Positions 1-6,620 of a DNA stretch of 9,887 bases are shown here, one piece after another. The notes beneath the pieces are model-generated. The model was not told the origin of the DNA and ran no database searches. It worked only from the letters and a program-made list of their open reading frames with translations. A program made the translations under genes and the position numbers. How positions within the stretch are numbered: the stretch's first letter is position 1; each line of letters opens with the position of its first letter. The DNA is from an uncultured Johnsonella sp. (GTDB lineage: Bacteria > Bacillota > Clostridia > Lachnospirales > Lachnospiraceae), in contig CAJPUK010000083.1 of assembly GCA_905373785.1 (NCBI GenBank), positions 1-9,887 of the forward strand, written 5' to 3'.

Positions 1-1
1 G

Positions 2-400
2 CTTACTTCATATCTTGATATAAATGATGCCGTAAAAGAAATACCTACATTAAATATGATAGCTATTTCCAAAGAAGAATTGTATAATAAAGCAAAGACA
101 CTTAAGGCCATGCTTGATGATGCACATAGAAGTCTTGCTTGTGAAATTGAAGAATGTATAGATCAGGTAGGGGGAGGAAGTGCACCTACAGATAGACTGG
201 AAGGTTTCGGTGTAAGTGTAAGGGATGAAAAAATAAGTCCCGAAAAATTGGAAAGAAAGCTTAGAAAGGCGGAAATTCCGATTATAGCAAGAATTAATCA
301 TGACAGATTATTCTTAGATGTAAGAACTATAAAAGTTTCGGAATTTGAAGAGATAGTAAAAGGTTTTGAATATGCTTTAGAAGGAGGACAGGATGCATAA
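2..400 (+). CDS. selA: L-seryl-tRNA(Sec) selenium transferase, C-terminal fragment (cut by window edge)
   Basis: SelA is a PLP-dependent enzyme that converts seryl-tRNA(Sec) to selenocysteinyl-tRNA(Sec) using selenophosphate. Only the last 132 residues or so are present, of a family length of about 460. The frame is open from base 2, so the 5' end lies outside the window and the PLP-binding lysine region is not visible. The fragment starts LTSYLDINDAVKEIPTLNM, the usual start of the SelA C-terminal domain. It continues to a QVGGGSAPTDRLEGFGV motif near window base 160-220, which matches the conserved VGGG-x-x-P segment of SelA. It then ends in the small alpha/beta domain with ARINHDRLFLDVRTI. 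The stop codon overlaps the start of selB by 8 bp, indicating translational coupling in a selA-selB operon. Family call is firm from both motif and context. Confidence 0.95.
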   Translation, partial: LTSYLDINDAVKEIPTLNMIAISKEELYNKAKTLKAMLDDAHRSLACEIEECIDQVGGGSAPTDRLEGFGVSVRDEKISPEKLERKLRKAEIPIIARINHDRLFLDVRTIKVSEFEEIVKGFEYALEGGQDA

Positions 401-2306
401 CATTATAGTAGGTACGTCCGGGCATGTGGATCATGGTAAAACTTGCCTGATAAAAGCTCTTTCAGGTTTTGATACGGATAGATTAAAAGAAGAGAAAAAA
501 AGAGGTATTACTATAGATTTGGGCTTTGCCAATCTTCCTAATGATGCCGGTTTGCATATAGGTATTATTGATGTGCCGGGACATGAAAAATTTGTAAAAA
601 ATATGCTTGCAGGTATAGGCGGAATAGATCTTGTACTTTTGGTAGTGGCTTTGGATGAAGGAGTTATGCCGCAGACTATAGAGCATTTTGAAATCATAAA
701 AATGCTTAGTATAAAAAGAGGTATAGTAGTACTTACAAAGTCCGACCTGGTAGACGATGAGTGGGCAGATATAGTAGAAGAAGATGTTAAAAAGCTTATT
801 AAGGGAAGTTTTTTGGAAAATGCTCCCGTTATAAGAGTCTCATCCTATACATCAAAAAACATAGCAAAGTTAAATGAGATGATTATAAATATGGTCTCAG
901 ATATCGGAGACAGGAAGAATGATCCGGAGCTTTTCAGACTTCCTATAGACAGAGTATTTACCATGGAGGGTTTCGGTACCGTTATAACCGGAACTTTGCA
1001 GGAAGGCAGCGTGTCTTTGGGCGATGAGATAATGCTCTATCCCAAGGAAAAGCTTCTTAAGATAAGAGGTATACAATCTCATGGGCAAAAGGAAGAGAAG
1101 GCTTTTGCCGGGCAAAGAGTGGCGCTTAATCTTCTTAATATCAGAAAGGAAGAACTTGCGAGAGGAGATATACTTGCCTATAAGAACTCGATAATAAAAA
1201 CAAAGCTTATAGATGTATGGATAGAGCTTTTTTCAACAAGCAGCAGAGAGCTTAAAAACGGAGATAGGGTTCATCTTAATTACGGCTCAAAACAAACAAT
1301 AGCCAAGGTGGTACTTTTAAGTAAATCAAGTTTAAAAGCCAAAGAGGGAGATTATGCACAGCTGAGATTCGATGAAGAGGTGTGCATAAAAAGGGATGAT
1401 AGATTTATAGTAAGATTTCTATCACCTATTGAAAGTTTTGGCGGCGGAAGAGTCATAGATACTATTCCGCTTAAGCATAAAAGAATGGACGAGACGGTAT
1501 TAAAGGTTTGTGAAGAAAAAGCAAGTGCCGATATAGAAAAAATAGCTGCTATAAAGATAAAGGAAGAAAGCCACAAGTACTATAACAGACAAGAGTATGC
1601 AAGTATATTGAATGTTTCAAGTACAGAGTTAAAACAAATACTTGACAAGTTGCTGGAAGATAGGCTTATAATAGAGCTTAGTGATGCATCTTTAATACAT
1701 ATAGATTATTTTAACAGGGTATCTGAATATAGTGAAGAACTGCTTGATGAATTTCATAAGGAAAAGCCTATTACCGAGGGTATGGATAAGGAGGAGTTCA
1801 AGTCAAGACTGAGTGAAAAGTTCAGGCTTACAGATCCTAAAAAGTCAGCACTTTTGCTTGCGGAAATGGTTAGAAGAAAAATCTTAAAGACCAGAGATAA
1901 GTACGTATCCAACAGTGGATTTATTGTGAGTTATTCAAAAGAACTTAGCGGTATGCAAGAGACAATAAGACAAAAGTATATAAAGGCAGGAATAGAGGCT
2001 CCGGCAACCAACGATGTTGTTGCAGATATCAAGGACAGTAAAAAGGCAAGACAGATTATAGAGGATATGCATAAAAGCGGAGAACTTATTAAGATAAGTC
2101 CGGCGGCATATATGTATAGCGAGGCTTATGAGAAAGTACTGGAAAGTATTAAAACATTGGCAGGGCAATCGGAAGATAATACCTTCAGTCTGGCTGAATT
2201 CAGAGATGCACATGCTACTTCAAGAAAATATGCTATGGCTGTCTTGGAGTATTTGGACAAAAAAAAGATAACCAAGTTAGTCGGAGACAGAAGAGTATTG
2301 TTATAA
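393..2306 (+). CDS. selB: Selenocysteine-specific translation elongation factor SelB
   Basis: SelB is a GTPase that binds Sec-tRNA(Sec) and the SECIS hairpin of selenoprotein mRNAs, and so recodes UGA as selenocysteine. The 637 residues match the usual bacterial length (about 610-640). The G1 motif GHVDHGKT is at residues 10-17, the G2-region RGITIDLGF follows at about 37-45, G3 DVPGH is at 60-64 and G4 TKSD is at 115-118. Beta-barrel domains II and III follow (for example RVFTMEGFGTVITGT near 188-202). The C-terminal 250 or so residues are charged and helical, as expected for the winged-helix repeats that read SECIS RNA. The ATG at 393 has AAGGAGG at 381-387 inside the selA end, giving a 5-nt spacing that confirms this start. 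No selC or selD follows directly, and no U-rich terminator hairpin is evident downstream. Confidence 0.97.
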   Translation: MHNIIVGTSGHVDHGKTCLIKALSGFDTDRLKEEKKRGITIDLGFANLPNDAGLHIGIIDVPGHEKFVKNMLAGIGGIDLVLLVVALDEGVMPQTIEHFEIIKMLSIKRGIVVLTKSDLVDDEWADIVEEDVKKLIKGSFLENAPVIRVSSYTSKNIAKLNEMIINMVSDIGDRKNDPELFRLPIDRVFTMEGFGTVITGTLQEGSVSLGDEIMLYPKEKLLKIRGIQSHGQKEEKAFAGQRVALNLLNIRKEELARGDILAYKNSIIKTKLIDVWIELFSTSSRELKNGDRVHLNYGSKQTIAKVVLLSKSSLKAKEGDYAQLRFDEEVCIKRDDRFIVRFLSPIESFGGGRVIDTIPLKHKRMDETVLKVCEEKASADIEKIAAIKIKEESHKYYNRQEYASILNVSSTELKQILDKLLEDRLIIELSDASLIHIDYFNRVSEYSEELLDEFHKEKPITEGMDKEEFKSRLSEKFRLTDPKKSALLLAEMVRRKILKTRDKYVSNSGFIVSYSKELSGMQETIRQKYIKAGIEAPATNDVVADIKDSKKARQIIEDMHKSGELIKISPAAYMYSEAYEKVLESIKTLAGQSEDNTFSLAEFRDAHATSRKYAMAVLEYLDKKKITKLVGDRRVLL

Positions 2307-2366
2307 GACATAGCGATGTAACTCATCTTAAATAATAATTTTATAAAAAAATTTGTTTCAAATCAC

Positions 2367-2391
2367 CCTGTTTATGGCTGTTTAAAGCAGG
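2367..2391 (+). other. Small stem-loop downstream of selB
   Basis: CCTGTTTA (2367-2374) can pair with TAAA-G-CAGG (2383-2391, one bulged G), giving an 8-bp stem with an 8-nt loop. No T-tract follows, so it is unlikely to be an intrinsic terminator for selAB. It may be a left-side or internal hairpin of the IS200/IS605-like remnant that ends at 2504, but that link is only inferred. Confidence 0.35.
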
Positions 2392-2504
2392 TAGCAGGTT
2401 TGTATGAGTTATAACGCTGCGGCATTTTGATAAATGCTTTACTAAGTTTGGTTTATAAATAAGGTGACTGTAATCCTATCGTCTTTAGACGATGGGAAGT
2501 TCAA
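2388..2504 (+). mobile_element. Degenerate right end of an IS200/IS605-type (TnpB-associated) element
   Basis: The hairpin CCTATCGTC-TTTA-GACGATGGG (2475-2496, nine pairs including one T-G wobble) is followed by AAG and TTCAA (2500-2504). This layout, a TTTA-loop stem-loop a few bases before TTCAA, is the standard right end of clostridial IS605/IS1341 elements, where single-strand transposases recognise the hairpin. Just upstream, GTATGAGTTATAACGCTGCGG (around 2401-2421) resembles the usual 3' part of tnpB genes, which encode a zinc-ribbon ACG motif there. It contains stops and apparent indels, so no protein is made. The left boundary is arbitrary, since no full tnpB or tnpA and no certain left end are seen. 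It may be a decayed copy or a short non-autonomous derivative. Family memory rather than alignment supports the tnpB similarity. Confidence 0.55.
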
Positions 2505-2536
2505 CTTAATAAGTGAGAGCGGAGAGGAAAGTTTTT

Positions 2537-3457
2537 ATGAAATTGATAAAAATTATGGTGTCCGGTATATTCTTGAGCTTAGGACTGAGTTTTAGTGCCC
2601 ATTGTGCCGAATGGCAGCAGGATGCTAAGGGTTGGTGGTGTGTAAAAGATGACGGGAGTTTCATAAAAGAAGATTGGCTTAAAGAGGGAGATAACTGGTA
2701 TTACTTTAATTCAGAAGGTTATATGGCTACAGGCTGGATTAAAATTAATAATAAGTGGTATTACATGGATGATAAGGGAGTCATGTTAAAGAATACAACC
2801 AAGGACGGCTTTAACCTGGCTTTTGACGGAAGTTTATTGACCTCTGTACGCAATCAGGATAAATCAATCCTTACTGATGTTCAAAAGAGAATCATAGAGA
2901 AGGCTATTGCAAGTTTGGTTGATTGGCATATTGACAAAAAAGGACTTAGTGAAACGGCGGTGTATAAAAAAGACGAACTTTGTAACAACGGTGTGGGAAT
3001 ACTTTTTAATGTGTTAAGGCATATAGATTCCAATGAGTTGTTTAAGACCAAGAGGGGCTTTGTTTCTGAGACGGACAAGGATTTTACGCATTCCGCCGTA
3101 AGTGTTGACGAGGCGATAGATGTAATGAACGGTCTTTATGCCTGTGACTTTACTAAAGAGGAACTGATTGAAGGTATTGACTTACTGCGAAATAGCGGCA
3201 ACGGATTTTTTACATTTGATGACTACTCTTATATTGCCAAGGAGGGTGTTTTCGGAGGTAATCCCATACCTAAGGTGGAGATAGAAAAGAGTGATTTAAA
3301 GGACGGATATCTTAGAGTGTCCGGTAAAGTATCGGCAACAGCCTATGACAAGAGTAGTGGAGAAATGCTGAGAAAGACCTATATTCTGAATGCGGGGTTT
3401 GCACAAAATCCGAGTTCGGTCGCTGCCTTTACCTTGGATTATATATCTTTAAAATAA
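2537..3457 (+). CDS. Secreted cell-wall (choline) binding repeat protein with unknown C-terminal domain
   Basis: A 306-residue exported protein. The ATG at 2537 is preferred over an in-frame GTG at 2513, because GGAGAGG (2521-2527) sits 9 nt before it and the signal peptide then begins correctly (MKLIKIMVSGIFLSLGLSFS, likely cut after AHCA near residue 24). Residues about 25-85 hold tandem cell-wall-binding repeats of the choline-binding type: GWWCVKDDGSFIKEDWLK, then NWYYFNSEGYMATGWIK, then KWYYMDDKGVML. Such aromatic-glycine repeats bind choline or other wall polymers and attach proteins non-covalently to the surface. The remaining 215 or so residues (helical at about 110-235, then a beta-rich end) match no family I can name, and I see no clear catalytic motif. 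It is separated from selB by the IS605-like remnant and is probably transcribed on its own, though no clear promoter was found. Confidence 0.85.
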   Translation: MKLIKIMVSGIFLSLGLSFSAHCAEWQQDAKGWWCVKDDGSFIKEDWLKEGDNWYYFNSEGYMATGWIKINNKWYYMDDKGVMLKNTTKDGFNLAFDGSLLTSVRNQDKSILTDVQKRIIEKAIASLVDWHIDKKGLSETAVYKKDELCNNGVGILFNVLRHIDSNELFKTKRGFVSETDKDFTHSAVSVDEAIDVMNGLYACDFTKEELIEGIDLLRNSGNGFFTFDDYSYIAKEGVFGGNPIPKVEIEKSDLKDGYLRVSGKVSATAYDKSSGEMLRKTYILNAGFAQNPSSVAAFTLDYISLK

Positions 3458-3556
3458 GAGGGTGTTTTTTATGAGTCTTTTATGCTATACTTCACTTTAG
3501 TATGATACCATATCGTTTTATTGATAAAAATTTACATATATAAGAGGTATAGACAG

Positions 3557-3862
3557 GTGAACAAGGAGATTAAAAGTAAGGCTTCTGAACATTTGTTCAA
3601 GGCGATACTGACATTAAATACTGTTGAAGAGTGCTATAAGTTTTTTGAGGATTTATGTACGGTTAATGAACTTTTAGCTTTATCACAAAGATATGAAGTT
3701 GCAAGAAGACTTAAGCAAAAATATACATTTTCCGAAATAGTGGAACTTACCGGAGCCTCTACTTCTACCATAAGTAGGGTGAACAGAACGCTTAATTATG
3801 GCAGTGAAGGTTATAAGCTTGTTTTTGAAAGACTTGACGAGGACGAGGCGGACAGTGTTTGA
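3557..3862 (+). CDS. YerC/YecD-family TrpR-like transcriptional regulator
   Basis: This is a 101-residue, all-helical DNA-binding protein. The GTG at 3557 is chosen because AGAGG (3543-3547) lies 9 nt upstream and the resulting length agrees with B. subtilis YerC (about 104). An upstream in-frame TTG at 3521 has no ribosome binding site and would add an unlike lysine-rich tail. The signature EECYKFFEDLCTVNELLALSQR (about residues 24-45) precedes a TrpR-type helix-turn-helix at about 56-79 (YTFSEIVELTGASTSTISRVNRTLN). Family members are TrpR-superfamily repressors, and some Firmicute members have been proposed to control histidine genes. Nothing in this window shows its target. No biosynthetic genes are adjacent. 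A small dyad at 3487-3503 upstream could be an autoregulatory site, but this is speculative. Confidence 0.9.
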   Translation: MNKEIKSKASEHLFKAILTLNTVEECYKFFEDLCTVNELLALSQRYEVARRLKQKYTFSEIVELTGASTSTISRVNRTLNYGSEGYKLVFERLDEDEADSV

Positions 3863-3907
3863 TAAGATATTTTTATTGTACCAATAAATAAGTATTAAAT
3901 ACAGTCT

Positions 3908-3977
3908 ACATTAACCCATGGAAGCTATCGAACAGGCTTGTGGAAGGAGCTTGTGCATTTTACTGTCTGTGTTATGT
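3908..3977 (+). other. Potentially structured, unidentified segment (candidate small RNA or yerC 3' region)
   Basis: ACATTAAC (3908-3915) can pair with GTTATGT (3971-3977) with one bulged T. Inside, AAGC and GCTT can form a small hairpin (about 3923-3940) and the heptamer GCTTGTG occurs twice in direct orientation (around 3937-3943 and 3949-3955). A strong terminator follows at 3994-4031. No open reading frame or ribosome binding site accounts for this stretch. I tried to match it to 6S, SRP, tmRNA, T-box and common riboswitches and could not. It may simply be the 3' untranslated region of the yerC-type gene. Confidence 0.3.
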
Positions 3978-3993
3978 GAGCGGATTTTTAAAG

Positions 3994-4031
3994 AAAACCC
4001 TTTGTAAATTTGAGTATTACGAGGGTTTTTT
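3994..4031 (+). terminator. Intrinsic terminator
   Basis: AAAACCCT (3994-4001) pairs with AGGGTTTT (4022-4029). Inside it, GTAA (4004-4007) pairs with TTAC (4017-4020), and the T-tract runs from 4026 to 4031. It would end transcripts coming from the yerC-type gene, or from a separate small RNA between 3863 and 3993. Confidence 0.8.
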
Positions 4032-4073
4032 GTTATTGTAGAGCCGGGAAAAGGAAATTACTCTCCTGTGGCG

Positions 4074-4198
4074 AAGAAATGCTGTTAAAGTTCAGGTAGC
4101 CAACATTCATAATTCATCTAATTTATAAATAAGATTAAATATTTTTAGCTTGTTTTGACGAATTATGAATGGGCTACCCGGACTGTAACGAATTGCTT
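4074..4198. repeat. Long imperfect palindrome (interrupted inverted repeat)
   Basis: The core arms are GGTAGCC-AA-CATTCATAATTC (4095-4115) and GAATTATGAATGGGCTACC (4160-4178). They form 19 perfect pairs apart from a two-base AA bulge, around an AT-rich 44-base loop. Pairing continues outwards through GTTA-x-AG (4084-4090) with CTGTAAC (4183-4189), and more weakly to about 4074 and 4198. The structure lies between the terminator at 4031 and the amidase promoter at 4231, so it belongs to neither transcript as predicted. It encodes no protein. It could be a MITE-like or other short palindromic element, a structured RNA, or a DNA cruciform or regulatory site. I saw no target-site duplication. Confidence 0.75.
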
Positions 4199-4230
4199 GA
4201 TTATATGGCTAATATTAATAGTATTGTCTT

Positions 4231-4260
4231 TTGACATTAGTACAAGTCTTGTGATATATT
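4231..4260 (+). promoter_or_regulatory. Predicted sigma-A-type promoter of the amidase gene
   Basis: There is a perfect -35 TTGACA (4231-4236), an 18-bp spacer, and -10 TATATT (4255-4260). The spacer contains a small perfect dyad, ACAAG-T-CTTGT (4242-4252), that could be an operator. It lies about 58 bp before the ATG at 4318, leaving a leader of roughly 50 nt. Confidence 0.65.
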
Positions 4261-4317
4261 TAAGCTTAAGAAAAGTATCAATAAACAACCGAGTTAAATC
4301 AATTGGAGGAATATAAT

Positions 4318-5445
4318 ATGCACAGCAGAAAAAGAGTTAATAAGAAGTCAAATACCGCATGGATAATTGCCTCTGCTGCAGTATCTTTGTCTATGATCAC
4401 ATTGTCATTGACATATATAGTATCTTTAAATGCTAATGTGAAAGCAATTAAAGCAAATGATGAAAACAATGCCAAGGTAAGATATATGTCGGTAGGACAG
4501 GCGGCAGGCAAGGAGGCACTGGTAAACCCTTCGGGTGTAAAGACCAAGGAAGTGCAACAGCAGGCAAATGTACAAGAAGGCAATAAGACTACGCTAAGTG
4601 TTGAAAAAGGAAGTGTTAAGGAGCATAAATTATCACAAAATTCAAGACTGGTAAACTATATTTGGCATGCAAAAGAAGGGGAGATACAGGATGCCAAAGT
4701 CTTTATATATGAGCCTGAGCAATTTAACGGTCATACAGTGTGCGTAGATGCAGGACACGGTGCAAATTCACACCCTACAGCTACACAGAAAAAGGAAAAA
4801 GTATATCCGGTAGAGGACTCGAAATTAGCCTCTATGAACACAAGTATGGTAGGAGCTAAGGCATATGATTACGGTGTAGAAGCAAGAGATTCAAAGAATG
4901 TCTATGACAAGAAAGAAACTGAGCCTGAGTATACTCTCAAGGTTGCTCTGATGGTCAAGGATAAGCTTCTTGCCAAGGGCTATAGGGTGGTACTTACCAG
5001 AAACGATGCTTCGCAAAATCTTTCAAACGGTGCAAGGGCTGTGCTTGCAGGTGAGACCTCAGATATAATGGTTTCCATACATACTAATGCGAGTACGAGC
5101 AAAATGGCAAGCGGCACCCTTACTTTTTACCCGGGAGATAAAGATTATATGGATGGCGGGGCGCATCCCGGCTATACTAAGATTATGGGGATAGATAAAG
5201 ATGTTGACAAGTCTAAAAAGTTAGCAGAATTAATGGCTAATAATGTGTCAAGTTCGGCAGGATTCAGCAATAAAGGTGCACATTCGGCAATACTTAGAAT
5301 ATTCTCTTATTCCAGTATTCCGGTAAGTCTTGTAGAAGTAGGTTTTTCCGATTATGCAACAGATGCTAAAATTTTAACCGAGAGAAAAGAACAGGTTGCA
5401 AACGGTATAGTTAAAAGTATAGATGAGTACTTTGCCGCTCAATAA
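4318..5445 (+). CDS. Membrane-anchored N-acetylmuramoyl-L-alanine amidase (Amidase_3 family)
   Basis: This zinc hydrolase cleaves the bond between muramic acid and the stem peptide of peptidoglycan, so it acts outside the membrane in wall turnover or cell separation. The ATG at 4318 is set by GGAGG (4305-4309) 8 nt upstream, giving 375 residues. A TM or uncleaved signal segment is at about 13-36 after a basic start (MHSRKRVNKK). A low-complexity linker runs to about 135. The Amidase_3 domain fills about 138-373, with DAGHG (zinc ligand H147), PEYTLKVAL (probable ligand E204), SIHTNAS (H255) and LVEVGFSD (catalytic E340). The gap between H147 and E204 is long (57 residues), as in some clostridial members with an extra loop after the first histidine. 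All catalytic residues are present, so it should be active. It has its own promoter. After the stop there is only a weak AT hairpin (5443-5460). Confidence 0.93.
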   Translation: MHSRKRVNKKSNTAWIIASAAVSLSMITLSLTYIVSLNANVKAIKANDENNAKVRYMSVGQAAGKEALVNPSGVKTKEVQQQANVQEGNKTTLSVEKGSVKEHKLSQNSRLVNYIWHAKEGEIQDAKVFIYEPEQFNGHTVCVDAGHGANSHPTATQKKEKVYPVEDSKLASMNTSMVGAKAYDYGVEARDSKNVYDKKETEPEYTLKVALMVKDKLLAKGYRVVLTRNDASQNLSNGARAVLAGETSDIMVSIHTNASTSKMASGTLTFYPGDKDYMDGGAHPGYTKIMGIDKDVDKSKKLAELMANNVSSSAGFSNKGAHSAILRIFSYSSIPVSLVEVGFSDYATDAKILTERKEQVANGIVKSIDEYFAAQ

Positions 5446-5554
5446 AAATTTATATTTTTAGGGATAGTTATAAACCTGTAATTAGATACGTCAATTTACT
5501 TATAAAAATAGTTATATTTTGGGGGATGGGACTGTAAAATAGGAGGTCGTGAGT

Positions 5555-6460
5555 ATGATATGTCCTAATTGTAAGAGAGAAGCTGATGAGGGTAACAGGT
5601 TTTGTAAATATTGCGGCTATTCTTTTGATGATAATTCATTAAATCCAAGTAATAGCGATACCGACACAGATAAAAGTACAAATAAGAAAGCGGCTGCAAA
5701 AAAATCCAACGGTGCTGTGCTGGCTGTTATTATATTGGCAGCCGGAGTCTTACTTTCTGCCGGAATTTTATTTATAGGATACAATGTGATAAAAGGACGG
5801 AGTCTGGAAAAGTACGTAGAAGAAAATGCTGATCATGATAAGGAAGTAAGTCCCAAAAAGAAAAAGAAGAAAAATAAAGAAAGTAAAAAGGAGACTTCTG
5901 AGGAAGAGACTTCCGCCACACAGGAGAGAAGTTTGGAAACAAGTGAAGAAACTACATATGAAACCTATTCCTACGAGGAAACTGTTGCTACACAGGAGCC
6001 TATGTATACAACGCTTTATGTTGTTAATTGTACTCAAAGTATATCACTTAGAACCTCACCTTCCACAAAGGCAACTGCTATAAGACAGATTCCTTTGGGA
6101 GCGGCTGTGAGTTTTGTGCAAAATTCTACAGACGGTTTTTATCAAATAAGTTATATGGGAGATACCGGTTATGCTTTGGCATCCTACCTCTCAAGCGACC
6201 CTACTTCAAGTTACAGACCGCCTGAGACCTACAGCGTCCGTAGAGATTATGACGAAGACGGTATGTACTATGGATATGTAGTTAATTGTAGGGAATCAAT
6301 CACTTTAAGAGAGTCTCCAAGTACAAAGGCAAGGGAAATAATGCAGATACCTCTTCATTCAGTTATAATGGTATATAATTCGGTAGGATCCGACTTTCTT
6401 TATGTAAGTTATCAAGGCTACTATGGCTATGTGTTGGCAAGTTATGTGGAAGTATATTAA
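5555..6460 (+). CDS. Zinc-ribbon, single-TM protein with two bacterial SH3 domains
   Basis: A 301-residue protein. The ATG at 5555 is chosen because AGGAGG (5541-5546) is 8 nt upstream. The in-frame GTG at 5549 is only 2 nt from it. The order is an N-terminal zinc ribbon with CPNC (C3, C6) and CKYC (C17, C20), a serine/asparagine/lysine linker, a TM helix at about 53-79, a lysine-rich run (about 101-112), a Glu/Thr/Ser-rich stalk to about 150, then two SH3b repeats at about 153-213 and 239-299. Both repeats start with VVNC and contain SPSTKA, so they arose by internal duplication. Bacterial SH3 domains usually bind peptidoglycan peptides. The likely topology is zinc ribbon in the cytoplasm and SH3 pair outside. 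No catalytic domain is seen, so it is probably a wall-binding sensor or adaptor. It is downstream of the amidase by 109 bp and may be partly co-transcribed with it. Confidence 0.88.
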   Translation: MICPNCKREADEGNRFCKYCGYSFDDNSLNPSNSDTDTDKSTNKKAAAKKSNGAVLAVIILAAGVLLSAGILFIGYNVIKGRSLEKYVEENADHDKEVSPKKKKKKNKESKKETSEEETSATQERSLETSEETTYETYSYEETVATQEPMYTTLYVVNCTQSISLRTSPSTKATAIRQIPLGAAVSFVQNSTDGFYQISYMGDTGYALASYLSSDPTSSYRPPETYSVRRDYDEDGMYYGYVVNCRESITLRESPSTKAREIMQIPLHSVIMVYNSVGSDFLYVSYQGYYGYVLASYVEVY

Positions 6461-6551
6461 AAGTAATATTTCAGCTACAGTTTAAGTAGGTCATTTACCT
6501 TCGTCAAAAAACTAAAAAAGTTTAAATTATCATATAAGGATATGGAATATT

Positions 6552-6604
6552 AAAAGGGCTGTTGCAAAATAACTTATTTTCAGTTATGATGCAGCACCCC
6601 TTTT
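6552..6604. terminator. Bidirectional intrinsic terminator between convergent genes
   Basis: AAAAGGGCTGTTGCA (6552-6566) pairs with TGCAGCACCCCTTTT (6590-6604) over 15 positions, with one C-C mismatch and one T-G wobble. An inner ATAAC/GTTAT stem extends the hairpin. A-rich and T-rich flanks give a T-tract in both directions, so it can serve the SH3b gene on the plus strand and the gene ending at 6621 on the minus strand. Confidence 0.88.
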
Positions 6605-6620
6605 GTATTATCCGAAGTAT

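Noticed and set aside
1935..2326. Minus-strand open frames inside selB and elsewhere
   Set aside because: They lie antisense to well-supported genes, have cysteine- and serine-rich composition typical of antisense frames, and lack ribosome binding sites.
2307..2512. Possible tRNA-Sec (selC) downstream of selB
   Set aside because: I looked on both strands for an 8-bp acceptor arm, a TCA anticodon loop and a GGTTCGAAT-type T-loop and found none. The only strong hairpin has the IS605-type TTTA loop and TTCAA tail.
2513..2536. Earlier GTG start for the choline-binding-type protein
   Set aside because: It would put charged residues (RAERKVF) before the signal peptide and lacks a ribosome binding site, whereas the ATG at 2537 has GGAGAGG.
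3521..3556. N-terminal extension of the TrpR-like regulator from TTG
   Set aside because: No ribosome binding site precedes the TTG, the added residues are unlike the family, and the GTG at 3557 has a well-spaced AGAGG.
3900..4317. Riboswitch or 6S/SRP/tmRNA upstream of the amidase
   Set aside because: None of the conserved core motifs that I know (c-di-AMP ydaO, c-di-GMP, SAM, glycine, lysine, T-box and others) are present, so no class is claimed. Structure alone is reported.
5443..5460. Terminator after the amidase gene
   Set aside because: TAAAAAT/ATTTTTA forms a 7-bp hairpin made only of A-T pairs with no proper T-tract after it. It is too weak to call.
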